The notes under the pieces were generated by a model, which was not told the origin of the DNA, made no database searches, and worked only from the letters and a program-made list of their open reading frames with translations. From NCBI RefSeq assembly GCF_004798865.1, contig NW_025336360.1, forward strand, positions 185,040 through 249,039: a DNA stretch of 64,000 bases. The letters run 5' to 3'. Below, in pieces: positions 46,544-58,430 of this stretch. Position numbers and translations under genes: made by a program. Position 1 is the stretch's first letter, and each line of letters opens with the position of its first letter. Origin of the DNA: Varanus komodoensis. Taxonomy: Eukaryota; Chordata; Lepidosauria; Squamata; Varanidae.

Positions 46544-49512
46544 TGGTAGGAAGTTCTTTCTCTCTTTAGAAATATGGAGCAAGATTGGGACGCAACTGAA
46601 ATATTCTCTGTCTAGATCACGTGGGACTGAAGCCTGTCCCTGCTCTATATTTTCCTGATGAATACTCCTTTCCCTTTTTAAGGTCTGTGGGTGTTCAGTG
46701 AATGCAACATCAGGGTCTGTTCTCTCTGGCCATGTGAGTTAAAACCCCCAGCAAAGGTCCCAAACCTTTTGAGGAAATCTGGAGAGCGAGTGCCTCCTTT
46801 TGAGATGTATTGCTCCCCAAGATCACCTGGATTAATGGCTTGTGTCTCCACCTTTCCTTTCCCCCAGGTGTGACAGGGTCATTCCATCAATAATGTAACA
46901 TGACCACTGCGGAGGCTTCTTGCATGAGGGAATGTCCTAAACTCCCTGTCAGAGGCATGGCTCAGAACACTGACTCATGCAGGGACATACCAGCAGCCTA
47001 GCGAGCTGTCGCTCTAACGCTCTCTGAAACTGATGATGCCTTCTCGCTGTTTCTCTCTGCCCACACACAGAAACACCCTCCTTCTGCCTCAGCTGAGTAG
47101 GTAGGAGGCACAGTGTTCTTCCTCTTCTCCAAAAATGAGCCACATCGCCGGTACTAGGGGAAGGCAAGAGGGTGATCACCTTAGCGATCAGGCATGGGGG
47201 GAAAGGTCCTGAAAAACCTGACGCCGGTACAGCATCCAGGAGCTGACTTTAGATCTCCCAGCAAGAGATAAAGCCAGACGCCCAGGTTGAGAAGCGACTG
47301 CAACAGCCATTTTAGGAGCTCAGTTAGTAAAGCTAGCGCTGCCAAAATGGCCGTACTGCTCTGCCCCTCGCTGGGATGAGGAGGAGAAAGAAAAACAAAC
47401 AAAAACACCTCCCATCCAGCACAGTCTGTGATTTTCTCCGTCACTTGGGAAAACCGACTTGGCTGCAATTTCTGTGCAACCAAGAGAGTTCCATCTTCTT
47501 CAATTAACATCGCCTTCTTTGAGAAGGGTTTTCACACTCCTCGTGTGCTCCGTAAATGGGTGTTTGGATACTTATGAGCTCTGGCAGGAAGACAAGAGCG
47601 GTGAACCAAGAAAAATTAGGCAGGTTGGGGTGTCGGTCCTGTGGACCCCTCTGGTTCACACAGAGCCCACATCCTAATTGGTGCGAAGGAAGGACTCTGT
47701 GCAACGCACAAAGAGATATTGTTGCATGTATCTCTCCGCCATGATGCACCTCTCGTAAATGCTGGGGGATCATTTGGGTTATTTGTGCGATGATGGGTCT
47801 TGAATGCATCCTCAGGTTGATGGATATTACTTTTGATGTGCTTCCTTATGTCCCTTTGGTGGCGCAAATGTGCGAAAGGGCACTGAACTTTCAATGACTC
47901 CCTTGAATTATTAAAAATGAGGTCTCCTTGGTTCAAAAGTTCAGCGCGCATCAGGAGAGATCAGCTTCTCCATCCTGAGGCATGAGGGCGGGGAGGTGGA
48001 GGGGGGCCTTTGCCCCAAATAAGGATAATTGGGAAATTCTCGCCTCTCGGTAATTGTGATTGGAGAGACAGTCCTGGAGGAGCCCAATGCCATTGGGCAA
48101 TTACAGCCTGGAACATTAGCCCCCCACCAAACGCCCCACACTCCTCATTGGCGGAGGTTGATGAACCTGCCAAGTTGCCATTTTTGTTGCTAAGGACGAA
48201 GAGGGATGATGGGAGGAGCCAAAGACAGCAAGCGCCACGAAACCGAACAACAATCCAGGTCGGAAATGGTCTCCCGAATTTTCCCCACTGTTCCTCCGTG
48301 CTCCCATCAGGTGGTGTGAGTTATGGAGAGTGAAAGAGGCACTCGCAAAAGCATTCACGGGGGGAAAGAGAGTCAGAATGTGAAAACCCAGTAAGTTATC
48401 ATGCAAGGAGCAGCACGTCTTCTCATGTTGTGGGGATCCTGTGCCATGAATGTCTCTTCCAAACGATGGGCTGGGCGGCTGGGCGGAACCCCAAATCCTT
48501 GCAGTGCGTGGCTAGAGCAGGTAGGAAGCTGAATCATTCCTCTGTGAATTTGTCTGGCTTTAAGGAAGGAAACAAAATTATTCCAAAGAACGGTATTTTC
48601 CTAAATAGCCATCTTTCTCTCACTCGTCCACCCGACCCCTTGCCCTCTCTCGTTCGCACCACTGCGTTGTGGTCTTATTTGTCCAAAGCCCCAGAGTTTG
48701 CAACATAATGCTGCTGAAATTCCCCATATCTACATTTCTCCAGTGCAAATCCAAATTACCTGCTCTCATTTCCAAACTGGAATAATACACTAAAAATAGT
48801 GTTTTCATTATTATGTCTGCTTTACTTAGAGCAGTGTGTTCTCACAATTTAGGAGCAATGTTCACTTCCTTCATTTTATTTATATCCTTCTCCCAACTTT
48901 GTATTTTCAAGACATGTACAAAACAAGCTAAGCCACCAACTTGATTGTGCATAAACCTGTTACGGGGCTTTCTCTCCTCGAAACAGAACACACGTGTGCT
49001 GCACACATTCATAAAAGAGGCACACACAAATCACCTTGTTTTGCATCTACACAGTGGGGTCCAAATTGCCCTTGTGTGCTGTTTTATTGATGTAATACAA
49101 CATATTTATACTTTTACAAGCTAACTTCAAGATCTTCCTAGCCAGGAAGTACCGTGATATTCCTGGCCTGCCAGCTGTATAGCTGTTAAAGATGCAAAAT
49201 TGTCCAAAAGGAAGGATCCGCATGGCTGGATACACAGAATTCAGATCCAGACCTTTAACAGCAAAGAATTCGAAGACCTGGGTACGAAAGGGTGAGTTTG
49301 GCTCTTGCATTTGTATCATTTAAATCTCAGGTGCCTTTTATGCCTCACATGGGACCCCAAACATCCAATGATTGATAGCATTTTTCTGAGCTCGAGAAAT
49401 TGATAGCTGATGCCTTCAGGAAGTTCCTCGTCATCTTTGGCCCATGTCCTGGTGCCCCAAGTCCACATGGCTCAACAACTGTTCTCTAAGCTGCCCAGCA
49501 TGATGCTTCCTA

Positions 49513-49632
49513 TCAAGGGTAGGCTAGACGGGCACATGGTGGGCATGTCATGAGCGGAGCCGGCTGGAGTTGGGGGGTCAGACTAGATGGCCCGGGAGAC
49601 CCTGTCTGACTCACTCTGTTTCTATGTTTCAG
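49513..49632 (+). mobile_element. CR1 LINE 3' end (short)
   Basis: Last ~120 bp of the MATYRY-type CR1: AGGCTAGACGGGCACATGGT, then AGACTAGATGGCCCGGGAGA and GTTTCTATGTTTC. Confidence 0.75.
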
Positions 49633-49754
49633 TGTTTCCTCAGATCTATTTGGGGTGCTGAGGATGGGCTTACATGCTCCCCAGCCAGTTGACTTTTGGG
49701 TCTGGAGCCCATCTGTAAGTGAGCCCAAAGCAGCAGATTTCCTACATCAACAGT

Positions 49755-49812
49755 TGACTAGACTAGAGGACTTTTGATCTTCCTTCCAGCTGTATGATTC
49801 TATGATTCCATT
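49755..49812 (+). mobile_element. CR1 LINE 3' terminus
   Basis: GACTAGAGGACTTTTGATCT, then TCCTTCCAGCTGTATGATTC and TATGATTC: CR1 terminus with the ATTCTATG octamer repeat. Confidence 0.65.
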
Positions 49813-49897
49813 GCCCATTTCCAAAGAGGAGAGAATGAAAAATCCCTATGAGGTGAGATGGAAAGAATTAAGCATGTTTTGATTCACAAAGGAAGAC

Positions 49898-50225
49898 TGA
49901 GGGGAGATTTCATAACACCCTACAAGTACTTGAAGGGTTGTCCCAAGGAGGAAGGACAGGATCTCTCTCAATCACCCCAGACTACAGGACACAAAATAAT
50001 GGGCTCAAGTGACAGGAAGCCAGGTTCCAGCTAGATATCAGGAAGAACTTCCTGACTGCTAGAGCAACGCAACAATGGAACCGGCAACCTGGGGAGGCGG
50101 GGGGCTCCCCCACACTGAAGGCATCCGAGAGGCAGCTGGACAGCCATCTGGGAGGGATGGTTCGGCTTGGAGTCCTGCACTGAGCAGGGGATTGGACCTG
50201 AAGCCCTTCTTGGGACTCTATAACT
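49898..50225 (+). mobile_element. CR1 LINE 3' end (older copy)
   Basis: GAGGGGAGATTTCATAACAC (ORF2 RGDFI-like), AGGAAGAACTTCCTGACTGC and CCTGCACTGAGCAGGGGATT. The reading frame is decayed. Confidence 0.7.
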
Positions 50226-50666
50226 ACTGGTCTATGAGCCCATGAAAATGAACATTTTCCTTTAAGACAGAATGACTGGCTCTGTCTGCAGAGATATCAG
50301 CTGTGAATGGATCAGCTCTCTCAGTGGCTCCAGGTGAGTTCTCCTTCAAACTCCGCCTGCACTTTCTCAGTGGGCACCACACACGGTGCTTTGGGTACTC
50401 CAGCAGGAAACTTATCTCCCTACTGCAGTTCCCAGCATGTTGGGAATTCTACATTTGTATTGGGAAATGGACAGGAAAACAAGGTAAGAGGAAACATGGC
50501 AGATGGAATTGCTGGGGGTAACAGAGGGAGCTCTGGCAGGGTGGGTCTTTCCAGACTTTGGGGGATCCATGGGGCAAACACAAATGGGTCCATTTATGGA
50601 TCAGGGTGACCTCCTTTGATACTGTGAATGTCCGCTTGGGTGGGGGAGCCCAGCCAGCATTCCAAA

Positions 50667-50671
<5 letters not shown>

Positions 50672-50753
<82 letters not shown>

Positions 50754-50772
50754 CTCTCTCTGTGTGTGTGTG
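50672..50772 (+). repeat. (CT)n / (TG)n compound microsatellite
   Basis: About 39 CT units (50672-50750), a short interruption (50751-50760), then six TG units (50761-50772). It produces artefactual Ser-Leu and Glu-Arg repeat frames. Confidence 0.95.
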
Positions 50773-51798
50773 TTTTCTTTGCATTCCCATATCCTCCAGC
50801 TCCCTTTTCTTCCCAGCCTTGCCTCCTCCCCTCCCCTCACAACTGCTCCCCCTCTCACTCCCCCCTCCCAAAAGCCCAGGTGGAATGAGCCCTCCCAGGG
50901 CTTTTCCACTCAGAAGCGCCTGGGCACGTGCATCTTGGCTGCCTCTTCCAATTTCCCCTGATTTATTCTCAGAGAAGAGTGTAATCTTGGGGAGTAGCGT
51001 TCGGCATCTGTGTGTGGGGGTTGGGGGGGCAGGATGCTGGGGGAGGGGAATGAAGGGAAAGGACTGAGAACAGTGGGAAAGCAGCTCTGATGCTGCTTTG
51101 ATTGGCATCTCTCAGCCACTTTGGGCGGCTCCATTGAAACCTCCAGCAGATGGAACGCGGCCTCAGTTTTTCCACTTGCAGTGAGTGGCAATTGTTCATG
51201 TGTTGTGTTTCTTCTTGCCACTAGCAAAAAGGAGGTAGGAAAATGAAGCGCATCCTGGTTTGGGATCCTTTTAGTCCTCTTCTCCAAACTTCTGCTCCTG
51301 CCCAATTGGAGTTTGTGCATGTGAGAATCACGGCTAAAGTCATCTGTGAGTGCAGGGTGGCGAGTCCTGAGGTTGGGCTGAATAGTCTCACTGCTCACCT
51401 GGATGTAAATTTAGTGACTGGGTCAAAACCCTCTTGCATGCATGCCACAGGGGCAAGACCTCAGCTGGGGGACCAAATTTGCCCCCCCCCCAGCATTGTA
51501 ACCTTCCTGGGGTTCCTCATAGGGCCACATCTCTGGTTCTACCCCCTCCCCTCCAAACAATGGTTCTTTGGTGGTTCCTGATTCTTGTGCACCCCCACCC
51601 TGGGGAAAAAAACCCCCCATAAGGTTGAAATTCTTCTCTTAAGGCTTTGTGACCGGCAAAGTGATGTTTATATTAAAATATTCTGGATAATTTCTCCTTT
51701 GCCACTTTTGCCTTTAGAACCATCATATTTTTAATCTGCATTTTCTATTTTTATCTGTTTTATTGTCTATGATTGCACTGTGAGTCACACTGAGAGTC

Positions 51799-52010
51799 TT
51801 AGATGCCAGGAAGCACTTCCTGACAGTCAGGGCCCTGAGGGTATGGAATGGGCTTCCACAGGAGGTGGTTGGGGCCCCATCAGTGAGGGTGTTCAAAGAT
51901 AGACTGGACATGCACATGGTGGGCATGTCATGAGTGGAGCCGGCTGGAGTCGGGGGTCAGACTAGATGGCCCTGGAGATCCCTTCTGACTCACTCTGTTT
52001 CTATGTTTCT
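51799..52010 (+). mobile_element. CR1 LINE 3' end
   Basis: TTAGATGCCAGGAAGCACTT, then GGCTTCCACAGGAGGTGGTT, AGACTAGATGGCCCTGGAGA and GTTTCTATGTTTCT. It is followed by an AATAAATAAATA-rich patch. Confidence 0.8.
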
Positions 52011-52339
52011 TCTGGGGCAGCATACAAATGCAATAAATAAATAATAAAAATGCATGTGAAAGAACGCATCCTCTCAAAACTTGTGCCCAAAGATTTAACC
52101 AAAGGGAGGAAAAACTATTGATGCCTTCATTTGGAAAAATAGCCTTAAAATACAGACAATTTTTATGTAGCAAGAAAAAAGATGCCCCACAATCTGATTT
52201 GGAGATGGGTTGGAATGAACCTGCAAATACAGTTTGGAGAACTTTCATGAGCTTGATTTGTACATGCCTGTTCTTAAAGGCATAGAGGTCGGTAGCTATC
52301 AGTGGAGAAGTGAATCCCATCATTCGTGAAGAAAGATTT

Positions 52340-52960
52340 CTTTGTTGCCTGTCTTGAATCTCCCACTATTCAGCTTCATTGGATGACCCACCTCGGTTCC
52401 AGTATCATGAGAGATTTTTCTCCCATATTTACTTTCACTATATCTTGAATAATTTTATACACCTCCATCATGTCTCCTCTAGCCATTTTTTTCAAGCCAA
52501 AAAGCCCAAATGTTACACTCTTTATTCCTAGGCTTGTTAACCCTTGATAATTTGGTTGTCCTTTTCTGCACTTTTTCCAACTCTACGATAATTTTTGAAG
52601 TCCAGTGACCAGAACTGCACACAGTCTTAGTGTATTCACACCATAGATTTGTATAATGCATAATCATATTGACTGATGTATAATCCTTTTCTTTCCTATA
52701 GACCCCAGCATGAAATCTGTCCTTTGCACAGTGACTGTCCAGACGGTGTCATTTTATCAATTCTCTGTCACAACATCAAATCTCTTATCAGGCCTGGCCA
52801 GCTCAGATAAGAAGGTATGATTTCCCCCATCAAGCTTCCCTTTATAATAAGCACTTGGTAAATGTATAGTTCTATTTGATTCACTTTTTTCTTACTGTGT
52901 GTCATCAATGCATATAAATTTTCCTGCATGTTGGTAGAACGCCACAGAAAAAGAAACTCA
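52340..52960 (-). mobile_element. Old CR1/L3-like LINE remnant
   Basis: The minus strand encodes VELEKVQKRTTKLSRVNKP-like residues, the CR1/L3 RT C-terminal region. The + strand shows the familiar order GTTGTCCTTTTCTGCACTTT, TCCAACTCTACGATAATTTT, CCAGAACTGCACACAGTC. It is strongly diverged and A/T rich. Confidence 0.5.
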
Positions 52961-54579
52961 GTGCCATCAAGGTATACCTTTCTACTGAGATTCCTTCCCA
53001 TGTTTGATTTGTCTTGAAAACATATCACTCATTAGTTGTATATTAAATAATCTGTAAAAAAAAGGAACAGAAATTACATATTATGGAAAGAACTCAAATG
53101 CAATGGCAAACTGTGCATGCATGTCTCTCCGTGTAAAATTTGGAAGTAAAAAAAAATGGAACCCGGGAGAAATGGCAACAAATTGGTTTTGTTTTGCGAA
53201 TAACTCCAGGTAATTCGGAACAACAAATTTAGGGGAGAAATCAAGGTCGATTTTGAGATGCGTCTCTAATATGAGTATGGCGATCAAGAACAGTGCATAT
53301 CTTCCTGAGAATGAGGGATTCTGCTTAGCTCCCCCCACTCAGCAGTAGCCCCACACAAGTCTCTGGATACCTTGCAGAATTCACACTGAATCAACCAACT
53401 TTAACAAAATACTCCACGTGAAAAGATCAAGCGATTCTCTGCCACAGCACTCAGAGAAACCTAGGGCTTCTTTCTGGCTAACAGACTTGCAGAAACTGAT
53501 AGAAAGCTGAAGTAATTCAGAAAAGGGTGTCCCTTTTATGGGGATCATCTGGCAGCCCTCCCCTTCCCAATGGGCTTAAAATAAGCTCCTCCACTTCAGC
53601 TCTGTATTTGCAGCTCACTCTGCTGTCTCTCCAAATTGTATGTACCTTCGCCATTGATCTGGCCATTGCCTCTGCATGGCGCATGGCTCTCTCGCGGCAC
53701 TGATGGGGCACCCTCCCTGCTCCTCGTCCCTGCAGCTGCATTTCTCGTCGGTACTATTATCTCAGGCATTTGGAGAGCATGATTCCAGCCTCACCTTGCT
53801 GACCTTGAAGATCCAGGCTTGCCTGCTGCTTTTGTCAATACCAGGCCGATTATTTCTCTGCCTCTCCCCTACTGAGGTGTCTTTCTGTACCCATTTCTGG
53901 GGAGCCCCGGGCAGCCTCCGCCTCTGCAGCTAACTCTCTGCCTCCTTTGTTTCCTTTTGGCCTTGTTTCGACAGAAGAGGAGGAGGCATTGTCTTCTAAA
54001 AATGGCAATGTTCTGGCAGGAGTTGGGGAAGTGCTCATTTCACTGGGTAGTATCCATGGTTAGTCCTGTGTTGAGCAGACCCATTGAAAGGAATATGGCA
54101 TGAGCTAGTCACAGCTGCCTGGAACTGCTTTTATTTCAATGGGTCTGCTCTTTTGGGTAAGATCCACTGCATATTAAGGGGATTCCTCCTAGCAAATGGT
54201 GACATGAAAGAGGATCTAAAGAGGAATAATTTTCTATCCCATCTACAGCTCAGCGGGAAGGAATAATTAGGGTTAAATATAGGCTAGGGTGGCTAGTTAG
54301 ATAGGGATAAATGAAGAGGTCTCTGCATTCATGAAACAAAATAAGGCATGCTGGTCCAAGAGGGAAAAAATCCCAGATCTACTGGTGAACAATCCCTCTA
54401 TTATGCTCAGAATTATGGACACTTTTGAGATCTCCAGTTCTACTCATCAGGCAAGATGTTCTAAAACCTCTAGAGGAGGAAGTGGGCGGAGAGAAGTTGG
54501 GGGAAAGTCTGCCTTGATGGCCAGGGTCATGGTCAGAGTCTTAAGATGGAACAGCTGGGGATTCCAGGCCTAAATGGAC

Positions 54580-54620
54580 TAGATCTCTGGTTCTAGATCT
54601 CTGGTTCTGGATCTCAGGTT
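54580..54620 (+). repeat. Short tandem repeat (16-bp unit)
   Basis: CTAGATCTCTGGTT repeated about two and a half times. Confidence 0.65.
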
Positions 54621-54732
54621 ATACAGAAGTATCGAGGCAAACACTTAATGGGAGTTTCAGTAAATCTTCAGATTTGACCCACGGGGATGCGAATGGGTGC
54701 AACACTGGGAAGCCATCCCACCTCAACTATGC

Positions 54733-54840
54733 ACCATCTGATCTGTTGTTGTTGTTGTTGTTGTTATAACATTTCTATGCCGCCCCTTGCCGAAGCCTCG
54801 GGGCAGCTTACAACACAATAAAATACATTGAAATACAATA
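54733..54840 (-). mobile_element. L2-type LINE 3' tail with GC hairpin
   Basis: A (TTG)n run, then ACATTTCTATGCCGCCCC, TTGCCGAAGCCTCGGGGCAG and an A/T-rich tail. Same terminal sequence as 22005-22211 and 55861. Confidence 0.65.
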
Positions 54841-54845
54841 GAACA

Positions 54846-55045
54846 GCTGCCTCCAACTTACGGTGACCCTTCATGGAAGTCACCAGAATGTCTTGCCATT
54901 CTCAACCCTGCTGAGCTTTTGCAAGCTCAAACTTCCGGCTTCCCTCATGGAACCGATCCATCTCATTGGGTTTTCCCCATCTTCTGCGGCATTTGACTTG
55001 ATTGTCGGCTCCAGTGAGTCCGGCCCTCTTTTGCATCATTGCTTC
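54846..55045 (-). mobile_element. RTE-clade-like LINE 3' fragment
   Basis: The minus strand encodes MRWIGSMREAGSLSLQKLSR followed by VENGKTFW, resembling the RWIDSIKEA segment of RTE-type ORF2 ends. It ends GTAAGTTGGAGGCAG. Related to 60398-60590, distinct from BovB. Confidence 0.45.
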
Positions 55046-55860
55046 CGCCAGCAGAGCTCGGTGCCTGGGGCGATTCATTCAAGCAGAGGTGAGCAACCTT
55101 TGGCCAATGGCCCACATGCTCTATCCTTCATGCTCGGCCATTGCACTCCTTGCCTCCTGAATTTCTTTCTAAATATGTCTTCCAAAATGGCACCAAGGGA
55201 CCTACCTAAATTTCCCTTTTTTGGTTTGCTGGATCCACAACCACCCTTGCCATTTGATTTCCTTTGTTTGTTTGCTCTTAGCTTCTCGGAGTGTGGTTGC
55301 AGCGACAACGCCCAGTCGAATGCATGATGTCCCCTTTCAATGTCGCTGTGGAATCGCTTTGTGGTTTCGAACAGAGTAGAAATCATGGGATCACTTCCAA
55401 TGGAAATTGCCTCAGCTTCTCCAGCGAGGTTGCAAAGAAAACGGACATGGGGCAGGTGAACATCCCCTCTGAAGGAGCTTCAGGTATTTTGCTGAATGGA
55501 TGCATGAAGTGCAGGAGCATTTCCCCATGTGCGCTGTGGTCCTGGCCTTGTCTTGTGGTCGGCATAAGGCCTGAAATACTTGGCTTGCATGCAGACCTTC
55601 AGTCTCACAAACAGATCCTTTCATGTGCATAATCATCACAAGTGAATTGTTTAGGATTCTGGGGGATTTCCTCTTCCCACTGTTGGCGCCACCTATAGGA
55701 AAACTGCTCCCTTACATGGCCATTCCATCGTTTGGCTTTGTTATTTATAGTAAATGCTTGCATTTCTGGCCCTAAGGAGCTCTCTGTCTCTTTAACTGAG
55801 ATTTCATTAAGCTGACACTTTTCCGCTGCTACAAATTCCATGGGCGTATTTAAAAATCTC

Positions 55861-56332
55861 CTAATATTAATTAATTAATTAATTAAAACATTTCTATGCC
55901 GCCCCTTGCTGAAGCCTCGGGGTGGCTTACAACACAATAAAATACAAAAATAACAATATAAAATTAAAATTAACAATATAAAATAAATAAAAAATATAAA
56001 AGAAGTCGCTCGGGCCAGATAAATAAGCAAATATTGTTAACAATTAAAGTGACGTTTAAATAAAAAGGTCTTCACCTGGCGCCGAAAAACAAATAACGAC
56101 GGCGCCAGGCAAACCTCTCTGGGGATCGCATTCCATAGATTGGGCGCCACCGCAGAGAAGGCCCACCTCCGAGTACCTACCCTCCTAATTTCCTTCACGG
56201 AGGGTTCCCGGAGAAGGGCCTCTCCCGCTGATCTCAAGGGGTGGTCGGGCATATATGGACGTAAGCGCTCCTTCAGGTAACCAGGACCCAAGCCGTTTAG
56301 GGCTTTATAGGTCATAACCAACACAATAGCTG
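55861..56332 (-). mobile_element. L2-clade LINE 3' end with GC hairpin tail
   Basis: An (ATTA)n tail, a GCCGCCCC...GGGGTGGC hairpin, an A/T-rich UTR and, on the minus strand, KALNGLGPGYLKERLRPYMP, AFSAVAPNLWNAIPREV and QVKTFLF. This copy links the hairpin tail directly to an L2 ORF2 end. Confidence 0.8.
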
Positions 56333-56384
56333 GCTTAGACATGAGATGGGTGCTATGGCTGGAGACAAGAAGAACAACTACTAC

Positions 56385-56535
56385 TGTTGCTGTTGTTGTT
56401 GTTTTATTACGGGCATTTATATCCCGTCCTGTCGCCAAGCATGCAGGACAGCTTACAAAATAGAAAAGTACAATATAAAAAATAAAAGTACAATATAAAA
56501 TATCAATTATTAAATCAATATAAAACACATCGGAA
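56385..56535 (-). mobile_element. L2-type LINE 3' tail
   Basis: (TTG)n, then TTTATATCCCGTCCTGTCGC and ATGCAGGACAGCTTACAAAA, then an A/T-rich UTR. A second, different L2 tail directly behind 55861-56332. Confidence 0.55.
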
Positions 56536-57055
56536 ACTTAAGAAAAGAGGAAAAAATAGGGAGTGCGACTATGAAGGAAAAAATTCTAAAACCATTGATT
56601 ATTAAAATAATGGTCGAATAACTCTTAACCTGGTGATTTGTATTTTATACAAGAGAAATTATTAAAATTTTCAGTGTTCAAATGACTGTTTAGTGACAGT
56701 TCTAGACAGTTCTAGAGCATCCAATACCAACCTCATTCTGTGCAAACTAACTCCCACCTAGCAACTCCTTCACTGCAAATCCCAGCTGCTTTTCCCACCT
56801 TGCTGGGACCTCCAGCCAATCAGAATCAAACTTACCTGGTCTTGGCTCATCCAACAATATTCAAAGGACGAGCCTCTCTCCCTCCCTCCCTTCAGAGCAT
56901 CATTCAGCAACTGCTACACACTCGTTGAAAAGTAACAAAGAAGCCCTCAAGCCCGCTCAGATACACTCACAGGGTCCATACAAAACCAACAGTACACACA
57001 ACAGCAACAGTTGTGTGCAGGACATTTCTTCACAGCTACACCAGCGGCTGTCTTA

Positions 57056-57228
57056 TATAAGGGACACTGCTGATCCATCTAACTCAGAATTGATTACACT
57101 AACTAGAAGCATCTCATGAGGATGTTGGGCAGACTTCTGCATTGGTCCTACCTGGAGATGGCAGGATTAAAGCTGAGACCTTCTGTGTGCGAATCTTGAT
57201 CTCTGACACAGAGCTATGCTCCCTCCTG
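57056..57228 (-). mobile_element. tRNA-derived SINE (MIR-like body)
   Basis: On the minus strand: GAGCATAGCTCTGTGTCAGA (A-box region), CACACAGAAGGTCTCAGCTT (B-box region), CTGCCATCTCCAGGTAGGAC, then the end TGAGTTAGATGGATCAG. It is the common reptile SINE body ending in a DAGACGGACC-like segment. Confidence 0.6.
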
Positions 57229-57302
57229 TGACTTTTTCAGACATAATGCCAGACATTCATAAGACGGGGAGCTGGGCTAACAGGTGCAGACACACAACAA
57301 CT

Positions 57303-57500
57303 TCCCAGATTACACTGTTGCACAGTGGTCAAGTGCATACTTTAATATGCAGAAGATCCGGACTCAAATCCCGGTTGTCTCTGGTTCTGAAGATCCGGTG
57401 GCAGATGGAAAAAACCTCCATCTGCCTGAAATCCTGAAGTGCTTCTACCAGTCAGAATATGCAACAAGGGACTGTTCTATGTGGAGGTGAACTAGAGCGT
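57303..57500 (+). mobile_element. tRNA-derived SINE (same family as 57056-57228)
   Basis: CACAGTGGTCAAGTGCATAC, TTTAATATGCAGAAGATCCG and GACTCAAATCCCGG (B-box-like), then a TCTCTGGTTCTGAAGATCCG body. Diverged. Confidence 0.5.
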
Positions 57501-57759
57501 TTGCCTTGAGCTTTTCTTCTGTTGAACAGCAATGGCTTCCAGGATTCTCATAAATAAATCCACAAGTATTGTTGTAGCGAAAATGATATTCACTTTCACT
57601 TCATTGGAAAAAACCATTCATAATTTCCGAAGCGATTAAACATGGGAAACAGTTATAACTTTGAACGTATTCAATCGGAGGTCTGAATTGTGGTTGTATC
57701 CCTGTAAGGAGATATGTTTTAAGATATGGGAAGCGATTGCTACTAAATAATGCTACTTT

Positions 57760-57990
57760 ATTTATTATTTAGGTTTTTATATCCCTTTCATTAGCTCAGG
57801 TCTCATAATGGCTATACAATAAACCATACTATGACAGTATAATAACCATCAATCAATTTAAAGCAGTCATAACAATATAAGCCATAACACCCATCATGAA
57901 AGTATGTACGTGACCAATGAAATACGATCAATATAATGATCAAAAATAAAATACCAATAATAAATAGCAATCCACTTGTGCCAGTATCAG
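57760..57990 (-). mobile_element. L2-type LINE 3' tail, interrupted
   Basis: TTTATTTATTATTTAGGTTT and TTATATCCCTTTCATTAGCT, followed by an A/T-rich UTR. The body seems to resume at 58165 after an inserted element. Confidence 0.5.
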
Positions 57991-58004
57991 TATGATAAAG
58001 CCAA

Positions 58005-58117
58005 TATATTTTTGTATTTAATGGTAATTTATTATGTACTATTGTATTTCAATGTATTTTATCATGTTGTAAGCCGCCCCGAGGTTTCGGCAAGGGGCGG
58101 CATAGAAATGTTATTAC

Positions 58118-58163
<46 letters not shown>
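58005..58163 (+). mobile_element. L2-type LINE 3' tail with GC hairpin, nested
   Basis: ATGTTGTAAGCCGCCCCGAG, GTTTCGGCAAGGGGCGGCAT and AGAAATGTTATT, ending in (AAT)n at 58117-58162. The orientation is opposite to the surrounding L2 sequence. Confidence 0.6.
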
Positions 58164-58164
<1 letters not shown>

Positions 58165-58166
<2 letters not shown>

Positions 58167-58430
58167 CCAAATGTTCACCAACAATTAAAATGGTGAGAGA
58201 ATAGAAACATTTTAAGGTGATGCTGAAATGTATATAGGGTTGGTACTGGCCGTATATCCGTGGGTAGCTGGCTCAACAAGTGGGGTGCCACAGCCAAGAA
58301 GGCCCTTCCCCTTGTGACCATCTTTTTGCTTCTTTCAAAGGTGACTCTTGGAGAAGGGCCCCTCTATATATGATTTTAGGGTGTAGGTAGATGGGTTTTT
58401 TTGAGATATCCAGGCCCTGTACTTCCAACC
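58165..58430 (-). mobile_element. L2-clade LINE ORF2 end (continuation)
   Basis: The minus strand shows a decayed CAAGGGGAAGGGCCTTCTTG / GGCTGTGGCACCCCACTTG pattern, equal to the ARRAFSAVAPxLWN region of the other L2 copies, then upstream sequence to about 58.43 kb. Confidence 0.5.

Larger units (their letters stand above)
40655..49500. other. Intergenic region downstream of EPHB2
   Basis: No exon or gene recognised. Contents: a duplicated unclassified block (42229-42590 and 43534-43870), a CR1 end (45462-45592), a CT microsatellite (46501-46543) and a candidate conserved patch (47940-48140). The neighbouring vertebrate gene I would expect downstream of EPHB2 was not detected. Confidence 0.6.

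Noticed and set aside
46089-46709. Possible solitary LTR (TATAAATA at 46372, TG start, CA-like end)
   Set aside because: No matching end repeats or target duplication could be found, and the family is not recognised. Left unannotated.
50558-51067. Ser-Leu repeat frame, and the antisense Glu-Arg repeat frame
   Set aside because: Both are translations of the (CT)n microsatellite.
57303-57360. tRNA-like head with A- and B-box-like words
   Set aside because: It belongs to a dispersed SINE and does not fold as a complete tRNA. No true tRNA gene was found in the window.
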